Positions 16,029 through 22,199 of a DNA stretch of 22,199 nt are shown here, piece by piece. Positions within the stretch are counted from its first letter, which is position 1. Each line of letters begins with the position of its first letter. This stretch comes from an uncultured Prevotellaceae bacterium (GTDB lineage Bacteria; Bacteroidota; Bacteroidia; Bacteroidales; Bacteroidaceae): positions 1 to 22,199 of the forward strand of contig CACYKX010000022.1 in the NCBI GenBank assembly GCA_902775075.1. The letters are read 5' to 3'. The position numbers and the translations under genes were made by a program. Below the pieces are notes generated by a model that worked only from the letters and a program-made list of their open reading frames with translations, was not told the origin of the DNA and searched no databases.

Positions 16029-17383
16029 AGACAGAAATACCCATAGATGATGCGGTGAGAGATTTTAAAAATCATCTGATATCACATCCACGTACTATTC
16101 TCTCAGCAAAATACGGAGATGGTAAGACATATTTCTTATCTAAATTTATTAATGATCCTAACGTTAATAGCAGATTTACATTTCTTACTATTTATCCTGT
16201 AAATTATCAAGTATTGACTAATAGTGATATTTTCGAACTTATCAAACGTGATATATTGATCCAGATGATCAGTAACGGGATGCTCGATAAATATGAGATA
16301 TCTGATCAGGTAGCTTTATCTTTTTACCTACAAAACAAATTTTCAACAATTTCTGAGGCATTGTTGCCTCTATTACAAACTCTTGATACACCAAGCCCTA
16401 TAGCAAAAGCCTTTTTAGTGGGTTTAACGGGTCTAAAAATGATCAATACCCTTAAGGATTCATATAGAAAATGGAAAAAAGAATTTGACGATGCTGAAAA
16501 AATTGAAGATTATATAGTTTCAAAAAATGGATTCATATACGAGAGTGATGCTATTACCGAAATAATCCGTGGTGGGATAGAATCTTATAAAAAAGAAAAT
16601 AATAAGAAAGTCGTCCTTATTATCGAAGATTTAGATAGGATCGACCCAGCTCATTTGTTCCGCATATTGAATGTATTTTCTGCACATATGGATTATGGCT
16701 ATCGGTTAGGTCAACCATTAGATGATAATTATCTAATTGGCAACAAGTTTGGCCTAGATAATGTCGTAATGGTAATGGACTACAAGAATACTCAAAATAT
16801 CTTCAATCATTTTTACGGAGAATATGCGAACTTCAATGGTTATATTGACAAATTTTGCTCTAACAATTACTTCAAATATTCCCTAGCTAATGAGAAATAT
16901 AATTACTTCATAAAGTCTACGAAAGAGATAACCAAACTCTCACATGATCTGGTAAGTCGATATTTCAATCAAGAAAATATTAGGCCAAAGAGTATTAGAG
17001 ATTTGAGTAAATGTTTTGTAAATGTAGATGATGACATAGTAATAGGCAGCAAACCTTATAACAAATTTAATGAAAGCATCTTAAGATTACTTGTAATTGC
17101 TAGACGACTAGGAATGAATGATGAGGAACTTATTAAGAATCTCAAGGTAGTAACAGTAAAATGCAAAAATGAGGTTTTTAAGTATGCAGGTCCTTACTTG
17201 TCATCATTATTGAACAATGGCGAGATAAAAGATTTTGGTTACGCCGAAGGGGATACTTATTATGTGTTTGTTGGCACTCAACTAAATGATGATGGCACAC
17301 TGGATTTCACAACATATGCTCAAGAAGGACAAAAACCGAAAGTCGTAGATTTGTCAGAGCTTTTACAATTTATAGCAAAATGA
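16022..17383 (+). CDS. KAP-family P-loop NTPase
   Basis: A 453-residue P-loop NTPase of the KAP type. Walker A is AKYG32-DGK35-T36 near the N-terminus; Walker B is VVLIIE202-DLDR206, with the DLDR signature of KAP/STAND-like ATPases, followed by HLFRILNVFSAH. A segment around residues 125-148 (ALLPLLQTLDT...FLVGLTGLKM) is moderately hydrophobic, the position where KAP proteins often carry membrane hairpins inserted between Walker A and B, though I see no convincing pair. KAP NTPases are frequent in phage-defence and exclusion loci and act with membrane effectors. It lies inside a polysaccharide locus between a pyruvyltransferase and a glycosyltransferase, in AT-rich DNA, suggesting separate acquisition. 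Confidence 0.82.
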   Translation: MLKTEIPIDDAVRDFKNHLISHPRTILSAKYGDGKTYFLSKFINDPNVNSRFTFLTIYPVNYQVLTNSDIFELIKRDILIQMISNGMLDKYEISDQVALSFYLQNKFSTISEALLPLLQTLDTPSPIAKAFLVGLTGLKMINTLKDSYRKWKKEFDDAEKIEDYIVSKNGFIYESDAITEIIRGGIESYKKENNKKVVLIIEDLDRIDPAHLFRILNVFSAHMDYGYRLGQPLDDNYLIGNKFGLDNVVMVMDYKNTQNIFNHFYGEYANFNGYIDKFCSNNYFKYSLANEKYNYFIKSTKEITKLSHDLVSRYFNQENIRPKSIRDLSKCFVNVDDDIVIGSKPYNKFNESILRLLVIARRLGMNDEELIKNLKVVTVKCKNEVFKYAGPYLSSLLNNGEIKDFGYAEGDTYYVFVGTQLNDDGTLDFTTYAQEGQKPKVVDLSELLQFIAK

Positions 17384-17396
17384 TAGAAGTAGAAAG

Positions 17397-18623
17397 ATGA
17401 AAATAATTTTAATAAACAAGTTCTACTACCGCCGTGGTGGTGACTGTATCTACATGCTAAACCTTGAGCAACTGTTGAAAGCTCATGGACATGAGGTAGC
17501 TGTGTTTGCAATGGACTTTCCAGAGAACGAGAAGACTCCTTGGCAGAAATATTTCCCATCAAATATGTCGAAGTTGAAAGCTTTCATTCGACCATTCGGT
17601 GATGGGGAGACGAAAGTTAAGTTCACAAAATTGATAGAAGACTTTAAAACTGATGTGGTGCACTTGAACAACATACATACGCAATTGTCGCCGGTCATCG
17701 CGGAGATTGCTCATCAAAAAGGTATTAGAGTGGTGTGGACGTTGCATGACTACAAACTGCTCTGTCCGAGATATGACTGTATGCGTGATAGTGACAACTG
17801 CGAACTGTGCTTTTCTCACGCTGATTTCGCAGATAGCGCAGATAGTTTATCAGCGAAGTCAGCGAGATCTGCGTGCAAGAAATTGAAGAAGAACTGCTTG
17901 AAGTATTCATGCATGAAAGGCGGTAAAATCGGATCTTTCATTGGATATCGTGAGGCTGTAAAATGGAATCGGAAACGTCTTGAAGCTTGTACCGATGCAT
18001 TCGTCTGCCCTAGCAAGTTCATAGCGGAGAAGATGAAGCAAGGCGGGTTTGATGAGAAGAAATTAATACCTCTTTGCAATTTTATTGACATAGAGAAATG
18101 CAAACGGACGGATGACTATCGGAAAGGAGACTACTATTGCTATGTCGGCCGTCTGAGCCATGAGAAAGGTGTAAAGACACTGATTGAGGCTGCAAACCAA
18201 TTGCGCTATAAGCTTGTTGTCATTGGAGGTGGTCCGTTAATGGATGAGTTGAAAGCAATAGCCCATGACAATATTGAGTTTGTAGGCTTTAAGCAGTGGG
18301 ACGACATAAAGCAATTGGTTGGTAAGGCGCGTTTCTCTGTCATTCCATCTGAATGGTATGAGAATAACCCTTTATCTGTTATAGAAGCAGAGTGCCTTGG
18401 TACTCCTGTGCTCGGAGCAAGGATTGGTGGCATCCCTGAGTTGATAGATGAAGGCAAGACGGGTATGACGTTCACGAGCAAGGATGTCAATGATCTGAAA
18501 GATAAAATACAACAAATGTGGTCAACTTCATTTGATTATCGGCAAATCGCACAAGAATCTATGCAGAGGTATAATGCTGAAGAATACTATAGTAATATCA
18601 TGCAGGTGTACTCCGGTCACTAA
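17397..18623 (+). CDS. Glycosyltransferase family 4 with an in-frame repeat insertion
   Basis: A 408-residue GT-B glycosyltransferase. The N-terminus MKIILINKFYYRRGGDCIYML has the G-G acceptor-side loop. LHDYKLLCPRYDC and NCELC...CLKYSCMKG are Cys-containing features common in this subgroup. The donor half has YCYVGRLSHEKGVKTLIEA, VIPSEWYENNPLSVIEA and GTPVLGARIGGIPELI, the usual E-x7-E region. Residues 141-159 (HADFADSADSLSAKSARSA) are low-complexity and are encoded by an inverted repeat that looks inserted without breaking the frame, between two Cys motifs where homologues normally have a short link. The gene starts 13 bp after the NTPase stop. It probably extends the polysaccharide repeat unit. 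Confidence 0.9.
   Translation: MKIILINKFYYRRGGDCIYMLNLEQLLKAHGHEVAVFAMDFPENEKTPWQKYFPSNMSKLKAFIRPFGDGETKVKFTKLIEDFKTDVVHLNNIHTQLSPVIAEIAHQKGIRVVWTLHDYKLLCPRYDCMRDSDNCELCFSHADFADSADSLSAKSARSACKKLKKNCLKYSCMKGGKIGSFIGYREAVKWNRKRLEACTDAFVCPSKFIAEKMKQGGFDEKKLIPLCNFIDIEKCKRTDDYRKGDYYCYVGRLSHEKGVKTLIEAANQLRYKLVVIGGGPLMDELKAIAHDNIEFVGFKQWDDIKQLVGKARFSVIPSEWYENNPLSVIEAECLGTPVLGARIGGIPELIDEGKTGMTFTSKDVNDLKDKIQQMWSTSFDYRQIAQESMQRYNAEEYYSNIMQVYSGH
17817..17875. repeat. Inverted repeat inserted in frame inside a glycosyltransferase gene
   Basis: The left arm starts CACGCTGATTTCGCAGATAG (17817-17842) and the right arm ends CAGCGAGATCTGCGTG (17850-17875). They pair at 19 of 26 positions around a 7-nt loop. 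The arm layout, with a mismatched triplet at arm positions 18-20 and short GA-separated blocks, is the same as in the repeats at 20.9-21.6 kb, though the bases differ (CGC in place of CAC/CGG). It stays open in the coding frame and encodes an Ala/Ser/Asp-rich linker. Confidence 0.75.
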
Positions 18624-18651
18624 TAATTTAAAATAAAATTGATAGAATATT

Positions 18652-19689
18652 ATGAAAGGTCAACAAATGAATGCCATTCTTGCTGATTGCGATGAGAATG
18701 AAGTGAAGTCTTTCCTAGATGGACTGAATGATGGAACTCCAATCAAATTCGTCATTAGATCGTGTGTGAGTAATGGATCGCATCGAGGATGGACAAATTT
18801 TGTAAGGTACATGAAGTATTTTACTTATCCATTGGAAGTGTTCTTTCATCGAAAACATTACAAGAATATCATTGGATGGCAACAATTCTACGCCATTAAT
18901 TTTGCATTCTACTGCAGATTATTTCATGTCAAGAAAGTCAATGATGTCATTGCTCTAAACTTTACCTATAAAGATAAGAATGGAATTATAGGGAAAGTTT
19001 ATAAGGCTTATATGAATTTTGCTCTTCATGGTGATTATATCAATTACCTTCATGTACTGAGTAATAACTATGCAAAAGAGTGCGCACAGCAATTGAATCT
19101 ACCACTCGACAAATTCATTGCTACACCATTCGGTGTTCCTGACTATTACGAAAAATGGAATGACAGTTCTGTTGATGAAAAGAACTATACACTATCAATA
19201 GGCCGTTCTAATCGTGACTTTGATTTTCTCGTGAAAGTATGGAAACAACCAACGTTCTCTGATTACAAACTTGTTATCATCAGCGATACCTATCAGCCAA
19301 AAGAGACGTTACCTGATAACATCCTTCTTTTTGACAACATTACAGGAGATGCCTCTTTCCCTTGGATAGCAAATTGCAATATGATGATTCTCCCCATTGA
19401 TGATGGCAGAATATGCTCAGGAGATACTGTTTTGTTGAGTGGTATGCTATTCAAGAAAACGGTAGTTGTGACTGCTCCAAGCACACTTTCCGAGATGTAC
19501 ATTAATAATGGTGTGGACGGCATTTGCGCCGAAAAAGATTTGGAATCTTTCAGTGCTTCGGTGTTACAACTTCTGAAAGATGAAGATGATCGGAAACGTA
19601 TTGGGGAGAATGCACGAAAGTCTTATCTGAAAAAATATTCAAGATATATCTTCGGTCATAATCTTCAAAAATTCGTAAAGTACGTATAA
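18652..19689 (+). CDS. Glycosyltransferase (GT1/GT4-like)
   Basis: A 345-residue glycosyltransferase more diverged than its neighbours. The N-terminal half has FVIRSCVSNGSHRGWTNF and a basic, aromatic stretch YMKYFTYPLEVFFHRKHYK that may contact the membrane. The middle has FIATPFGVPDYYEKW, the typical start of the donor domain, followed by LSIGRSNRDFDFLVKV. The C-terminal part has CNMMILPIDDGRICSGDTVLL and NNGVDGICAEKDLESFSASV, equivalent to the donor-sugar loop and final helix of GT4 enzymes. An alternative start is ATG 18667. It lies 28 bp after the previous glycosyltransferase and probably acts in the same assembly line. Confidence 0.78.
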   Translation: MKGQQMNAILADCDENEVKSFLDGLNDGTPIKFVIRSCVSNGSHRGWTNFVRYMKYFTYPLEVFFHRKHYKNIIGWQQFYAINFAFYCRLFHVKKVNDVIALNFTYKDKNGIIGKVYKAYMNFALHGDYINYLHVLSNNYAKECAQQLNLPLDKFIATPFGVPDYYEKWNDSSVDEKNYTLSIGRSNRDFDFLVKVWKQPTFSDYKLVIISDTYQPKETLPDNILLFDNITGDASFPWIANCNMMILPIDDGRICSGDTVLLSGMLFKKTVVVTAPSTLSEMYINNGVDGICAEKDLESFSASVLQLLKDEDDRKRIGENARKSYLKKYSRYIFGHNLQKFVKYV

Positions 19690-19710
19690 GCTTATTCTAA
19701 GCTGAATTTT
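19689..19710 (+). terminator. Possible weak terminator hairpin
   Basis: AGCTTA (19689-19694), loop TTC, TAAGCT (19698-19703), followed by GAATTTT. The 6-bp stem directly after the stop codon and the short T run suit a weak terminator or pause site before the radical SAM gene. Confidence 0.3.
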
Positions 19711-19759
19711 GGAGTTTAATTCTCACTATTTTATATTGACAAAAACATACAAAGATATT

Positions 19760-20875
19760 ATGGCAAATAATCGTATTCCGCGTCCAACAGACGCAAGTAT
19801 CATTTTGACGTATCGCTGTCCTATGCGGTGCGTAATGTGTAACATTTGGAAGAACCCAACGAATCGTAAGGAGGAGTTGAAGGCTGAGGACTTGAAGTGT
19901 CTGCCCGACTTGAAGTTCATCAACCTGACAGGTGGTGAGCCTTTCATACGTGAAGATTTGGCAGATATTGTGGAGGAATGCTATAAGCATACTAACCGTA
20001 TCGTCATCTCTACTTCAGGTTGGTTTGAGGACCGTGTTGTCGCTCTCGCAAAGAAGTTCCCTAATATTGGTATTCGTATCTCCATTGAGGGACTTAGCCA
20101 GAAGAACGACGAGCTGCGTGGTCATGCAGGTGGCTTCGACAAGGGCTTGCGCACGCTACTGACGTTGAAGCACATGGGACTGAAGGATATTGGCTTCGGC
20201 TGTACCGTGAGCAACAACAACTCAAAGGACATGCTGTCGCTTTATCAGTTGTCTCTGGCTATGGGTATGGAGTTCGCCACAGCAGCATTCCACAACTCGT
20301 TCTACTTCCATAAGTACGATAACCAGATTACTAACAAGGACGAGGTATGCAACAACTTCAAACAGCTCATCGAATGGCAGTTGAAAGAGAAGCATCCGAA
20401 GAGCTGGTTCCGCGCATGGTTCAATATGGGTCTTATCAACTACATTGAGGGTGGCAAGCGTATGTTGCCTTGTGAGGCCGGTTCTGCCAACTTCTTCATC
20501 GATCCATGGGGTGAGGTGCTGCCCTGCAATGGTATGGAGACAAAGTACTTTGAGGGTTCTATGGGTAACATCCACGACAAGCCATTCATGGAGATTTGGG
20601 AAAGCGAGCAGGCACAGAAGGTTCGTGATGCTGTACGCACTTGCCCGAAGAACTGCTGGATGGTAGGTACTGCCAGCCCTGTGATGCACAAGTACATAAA
20701 ATATCCTGCTAAGTGGGCATTAAAGAACAAGTGGCGGTCGATGTGTGGCAAGGAGGCTTGCCTCGACTTCTCACAGTGCCCAGTAGGTCAAGACCCACGT
20801 CAGGGCGACTTGAGAGTGCTGCATCCGGATGCAGAAGAAGTGCAGCCAGCAGGAGAAGGTAAAGCCAAACTGTAA
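19760..20875 (+). CDS. Radical SAM protein of the polysaccharide locus
   Basis: A 371-residue radical SAM enzyme. The cluster motif is C20-PMR-C24-VM-C27, then NLTGGEPF for SAM binding. The C-terminal part has PCEAGSANFFIDPWGEVLPCNGM and MGNIHDKPFMEIW, the layout of SPASM/twitch domains, plus further Cys in CPKNCW and MCGKEACLDFSQCPVG. Such proteins recur in surface-polysaccharide loci of Bacteroidetes without a proven reaction; sugar modification is plausible. No small peptide ORF lies beside it, so a RiPP role is unlikely. ATG 19760 is chosen over the TTG at 19709, as conserved residues begin right after it. Codon use is visibly more GC-rich than in the genes at 14.6-17.4 kb. Confidence 0.85.
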   Translation: MANNRIPRPTDASIILTYRCPMRCVMCNIWKNPTNRKEELKAEDLKCLPDLKFINLTGGEPFIREDLADIVEECYKHTNRIVISTSGWFEDRVVALAKKFPNIGIRISIEGLSQKNDELRGHAGGFDKGLRTLLTLKHMGLKDIGFGCTVSNNNSKDMLSLYQLSLAMGMEFATAAFHNSFYFHKYDNQITNKDEVCNNFKQLIEWQLKEKHPKSWFRAWFNMGLINYIEGGKRMLPCEAGSANFFIDPWGEVLPCNGMETKYFEGSMGNIHDKPFMEIWESEQAQKVRDAVRTCPKNCWMVGTASPVMHKYIKYPAKWALKNKWRSMCGKEACLDFSQCPVGQDPRQGDLRVLHPDAEEVQPAGEGKAKL

Positions 20876-20892
20876 TCACGTAATTTTTATTA

Positions 20893-20996
20893 GCCACGGA
20901 CGACACAGACGGCACAGACTTTTTTATCAATAAAGAATTGACAGAAAACTTTATTGTCAAAAGAACTAAGTCCGTGAATTCTGTGTAGTCCGTGGC
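20893..20996. repeat. CCACGGAC palindromic repeat, copy A
   Basis: The left arm GCCACGGACGACACAGACGG... (20893-20921) and right arm ending TGTGTAGTCCGTGGC (20968-20996) pair at 24 of 29 positions. Inside lies a second pair, CAATAAAG (20928-20935) with CTTTATTG (20949-20956), so the transcript could form a long hairpin. It fills the gap between the radical SAM gene and the GxxExxY gene and could terminate the polysaccharide transcript. Confidence 0.85.
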
Positions 20997-21012
20997 AAAA
21001 AAAAACTAACCT

Positions 21013-21375
21013 ATGTTTCTATACAAAGAGGAGTCAGATAAAATATTAGGAGCTTTCTTTGAGGTTAATAGGCATTTGCCTACTGGAATGCTTGAAGCAG
21101 TTTATGAGAAGGCTCTTGTATATGAATTGCAACAACGAGATCTTATACCTGATGAGCAAAGGCACCTTGTAGTAAAATACAAAGGTATGGACATAGGTGA
21201 GTACATTCCTGATGTAATTGTAAACGACAAGATAATCTTGGAGTTGAAGTCAGCACGTTGTATAGCTCCTGAACATAAGGCACAACTCTTAAATTATCTT
21301 GCAATAACCGGTTATCGTGTTGGCTACATCCTAAACTTTAGTGGTGACAGGGATTATTGCCGAATGATTCGATAA
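21013..21375 (+). CDS. GxxExxY family protein (PD-(D/E)XK nuclease-like)
   Basis: A 120-residue soluble protein. The family motif is G25-MLE28-AVY31 followed by EKALVYEL. The nuclease-type signature is P66-D67...E77-L-K79 in YIPDVIVNDKIILELK, matching the PD-(D/E)XK fold, and it ends with AQLLNYLAITGYRVGYILNFS, the usual Q-L-x-x-Y-L and G-x-x-x-N-F segment. Length is standard. GxxExxY proteins are abundant, often repeat-flanked, single genes in Bacteroidetes and other phyla, with no proven function. This one sits between two copies of the CCACGGAC palindrome (16 bp upstream, 14 bp downstream), which suggests it travels with, or acts on, these repeats. It is unrelated in function to the polysaccharide genes. 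Confidence 0.9.
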   Translation: MFLYKEESDKILGAFFEVNRHLPTGMLEAVYEKALVYELQQRDLIPDEQRHLVVKYKGMDIGEYIPDVIVNDKIILELKSARCIAPEHKAQLLNYLAITGYRVGYILNFSGDRDYCRMIR

Positions 21376-21389
21376 CTGAGAATTTTTAA

Positions 21390-21457
21390 GCCACGGACGA
21401 CACTGACGACACAGACATTGTTATAGGAAAGTCTGTGAATTCCGTGTCGTCCGTGGC
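21390..21457. repeat. CCACGGAC palindromic repeat, copy B
   Basis: The left arm GCCACGGACGACACTGACGA... (21390-21416) and right arm ...TCCGTGTCGTCCGTGGC (21431-21457) match at 23 of 27 positions over a 14-nt loop. As in copy A, arm positions 18-20 do not pair. It follows the GxxExxY stop codon by 14 bp. Confidence 0.88.
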
Positions 21458-21484
21458 AAATTTAACATTGGCTACCGACTCAAT

Positions 21485-21571
21485 AGTCTGTGATTTCTGT
21501 GTAGTCCGTGGCAAAATATGATAGTGGCTGCTGACTACACAAAAGTCCGTGATGTCAGTGTAGTCTGTGGC
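21485..21571. repeat. Two extra right-arm half repeats in tandem
   Basis: Right-arm-like copies start at 21485 (AGTCTGTGATTTCTGTGTAG...) and 21544 (AGTCCGTGATGTCAGTGTAG...), each ending GTGGC. With the right arm of copy B (from 21431) they form three half-units 54-59 bp apart, without matching left arms. The linkers share GGCTACCGACT / GGCTGCTGACT. The array ends 16 bp before the next gene's ATG, so it occupies that gene's leader region. Confidence 0.75.
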
Positions 21572-21587
21572 TAAAGAAAAGATACTT

Positions 21588-22199
21588 ATGACGAAAATTG
21601 TGGTAACAGGTACGCGAGGAATACCGAACGTGATGGGTGGTGTGGAGACACACTGTGAGGAACTTTTCCCACGTATCGCAAAACTAGGATTTGATGTGAC
21701 AGTCATCCGACGGTCAACGTATGTTCATGACGGCTTAACTGAGTGGCACGGCGTAAAACTTGTAGATATACCTACACCTAAGAAGAAAGCATTTGAGGCT
21801 ATAGTACATACTTGGCGAGCGATATGGAAGGCAAAGAGCCTTCATGCCGACTTAGTTCATATCCATGCCATTGGTCCAGCAATGCTTGCTCCATTGGCAC
21901 GATTGCTTGGAATGAAAGTCGTCTTCACTCATCATGGCCCCGATTACGACCGCGACAAATGGGGATTCGCCGCCAAGACGATGCTGAAGTTCGGCGAGCG
22001 GATGGGCTGTATGTTTGCCAACGACGTAATTGTTATCTCCAATGTTATTAAAGACTTGATATCACGAAAGTATGGTCGTACAAAGAATGTACACCTTATA
22101 TATAATGGTGTACCACAGCCCGAAATTTGTGAATATCCTGAGTACTTTGAAGAGTTAGGCATTGAGAAAGGCAAATATGTTCTCGGTATGTGCCGTTTC
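21588..22199 (+). CDS. Glycosyltransferase family 4, 3' truncated by window end
   Basis: An open frame from ATG 21588 runs 204 codons to the window edge without a stop. It opens MTKIVVTGTRGIPNVMGGVE, the GTRGIP...GG-E motif of DUF1972/GT4 glycosyltransferases, then THCEELFPRIAKLGFDVTVI. VHIHAIGPAMLAPLARLLGM and FTHHGPDYDRDKWG are the usual H-x-H...H-G core of the acceptor domain, and HLIYNGVPQPE leads into the donor domain, of which only KYVLGMCRF is present. It is a polysaccharide or lipid-linked sugar transferase, often rhamnosyl- or galactosyl-type in this group, though specificity is not readable. It starts 16 bp after the repeat array. Confidence 0.88.
   Translation, partial: MTKIVVTGTRGIPNVMGGVETHCEELFPRIAKLGFDVTVIRRSTYVHDGLTEWHGVKLVDIPTPKKKAFEAIVHTWRAIWKAKSLHADLVHIHAIGPAMLAPLARLLGMKVVFTHHGPDYDRDKWGFAAKTMLKFGERMGCMFANDVIVISNVIKDLISRKYGRTKNVHLIYNGVPQPEICEYPEYFEELGIEKGKYVLGMCRF

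Noticed and set aside
5395..17383. Full RADAR system: giant deaminase plus the KAP NTPase as an RdrA equivalent
   Set aside because: The NTPase lies about 8 kb downstream, beyond a hairpin and within the polysaccharide locus, is only 453 aa, and is paired with a different small gene. The deaminase's operon partners are SNF2 and a HIRAN-like protein.
20222..20689. 155-codon minus-strand open frame
   Set aside because: It is antisense to the polysaccharide-locus radical SAM gene, with no recognisable motif or start context.
21431..21571. Short CRISPR array (three similar units about 55-59 bp apart)
   Set aside because: The units are imperfect (several differences each), the linkers are related to one another rather than unique, one unit has a palindromic partner, and no cas gene is present.

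Overview
The window looks like a chromosomal accessory region of a Bacteroidales bacterium, most likely of the Prevotella/Bacteroides group. Grounds for this: almost no Shine-Dalgarno sequences, a TAnnTTTG-type -7 promoter box ahead of the first gene, dispersed CCACGGA/CACAGA inverted repeats of a type I associate with this order, and a long one-strand exopolysaccharide locus with protein families common in it. Every gene I can support is on the + strand.

Region 1 (1-411): the end of a probable IS21-like insertion sequence (three 24-bp-spaced direct repeats), the C-terminal stump of a gene it truncated, and a promoter.

Region 2 (418-8725): the most unusual part. An M42 metallo-aminopeptidase is followed by a 35-codon ORF with two Cys near its C-terminus, then a radical SAM/SPASM maturase-type enzyme, a complete SNF2/HepA-type helicase, a very large (899 aa) adenosine-deaminase-fold protein and a 192-aa protein that looks like a free-standing HIRAN domain. 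The last four genes overlap or lie within 20 bp of each other, and the run ends at a perfect 13-bp hairpin. This reads as one operon joining a RiPP-like module (peptide, radical SAM enzyme, perhaps the peptidase) to a nucleic-acid/nucleotide module (SNF2, deaminase, HIRAN). I know no described system with this set. The deaminase recalls RdrB of the RADAR anti-phage system, but the partner genes differ, so a new defence or stress-response island is the best hypothesis.

Region 3 (8743-22199): an exopolysaccharide/capsule locus with at least four glycosyltransferases, a polysaccharide pyruvyltransferase, a serine-acetyltransferase-like hexapeptide transferase, an aldo/keto reductase, a MenD-like TPP enzyme, a nitroreductase-family protein and a second radical SAM protein. 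Two genes are frameshifted at G runs: the nitroreductase at a G9 tract, which may be phase-variable, and the acetyltransferase at a G4 run. A KAP-type P-loop NTPase with a 70-aa partner is inserted in the locus, in visibly AT-richer DNA. Near the end, a GxxExxY PD-(D/E)XK nuclease-like gene lies between copies of the palindromic repeat family. A related repeat lies in frame inside a glycosyltransferase gene, and another lies between the 35-codon ORF and its radical SAM enzyme.
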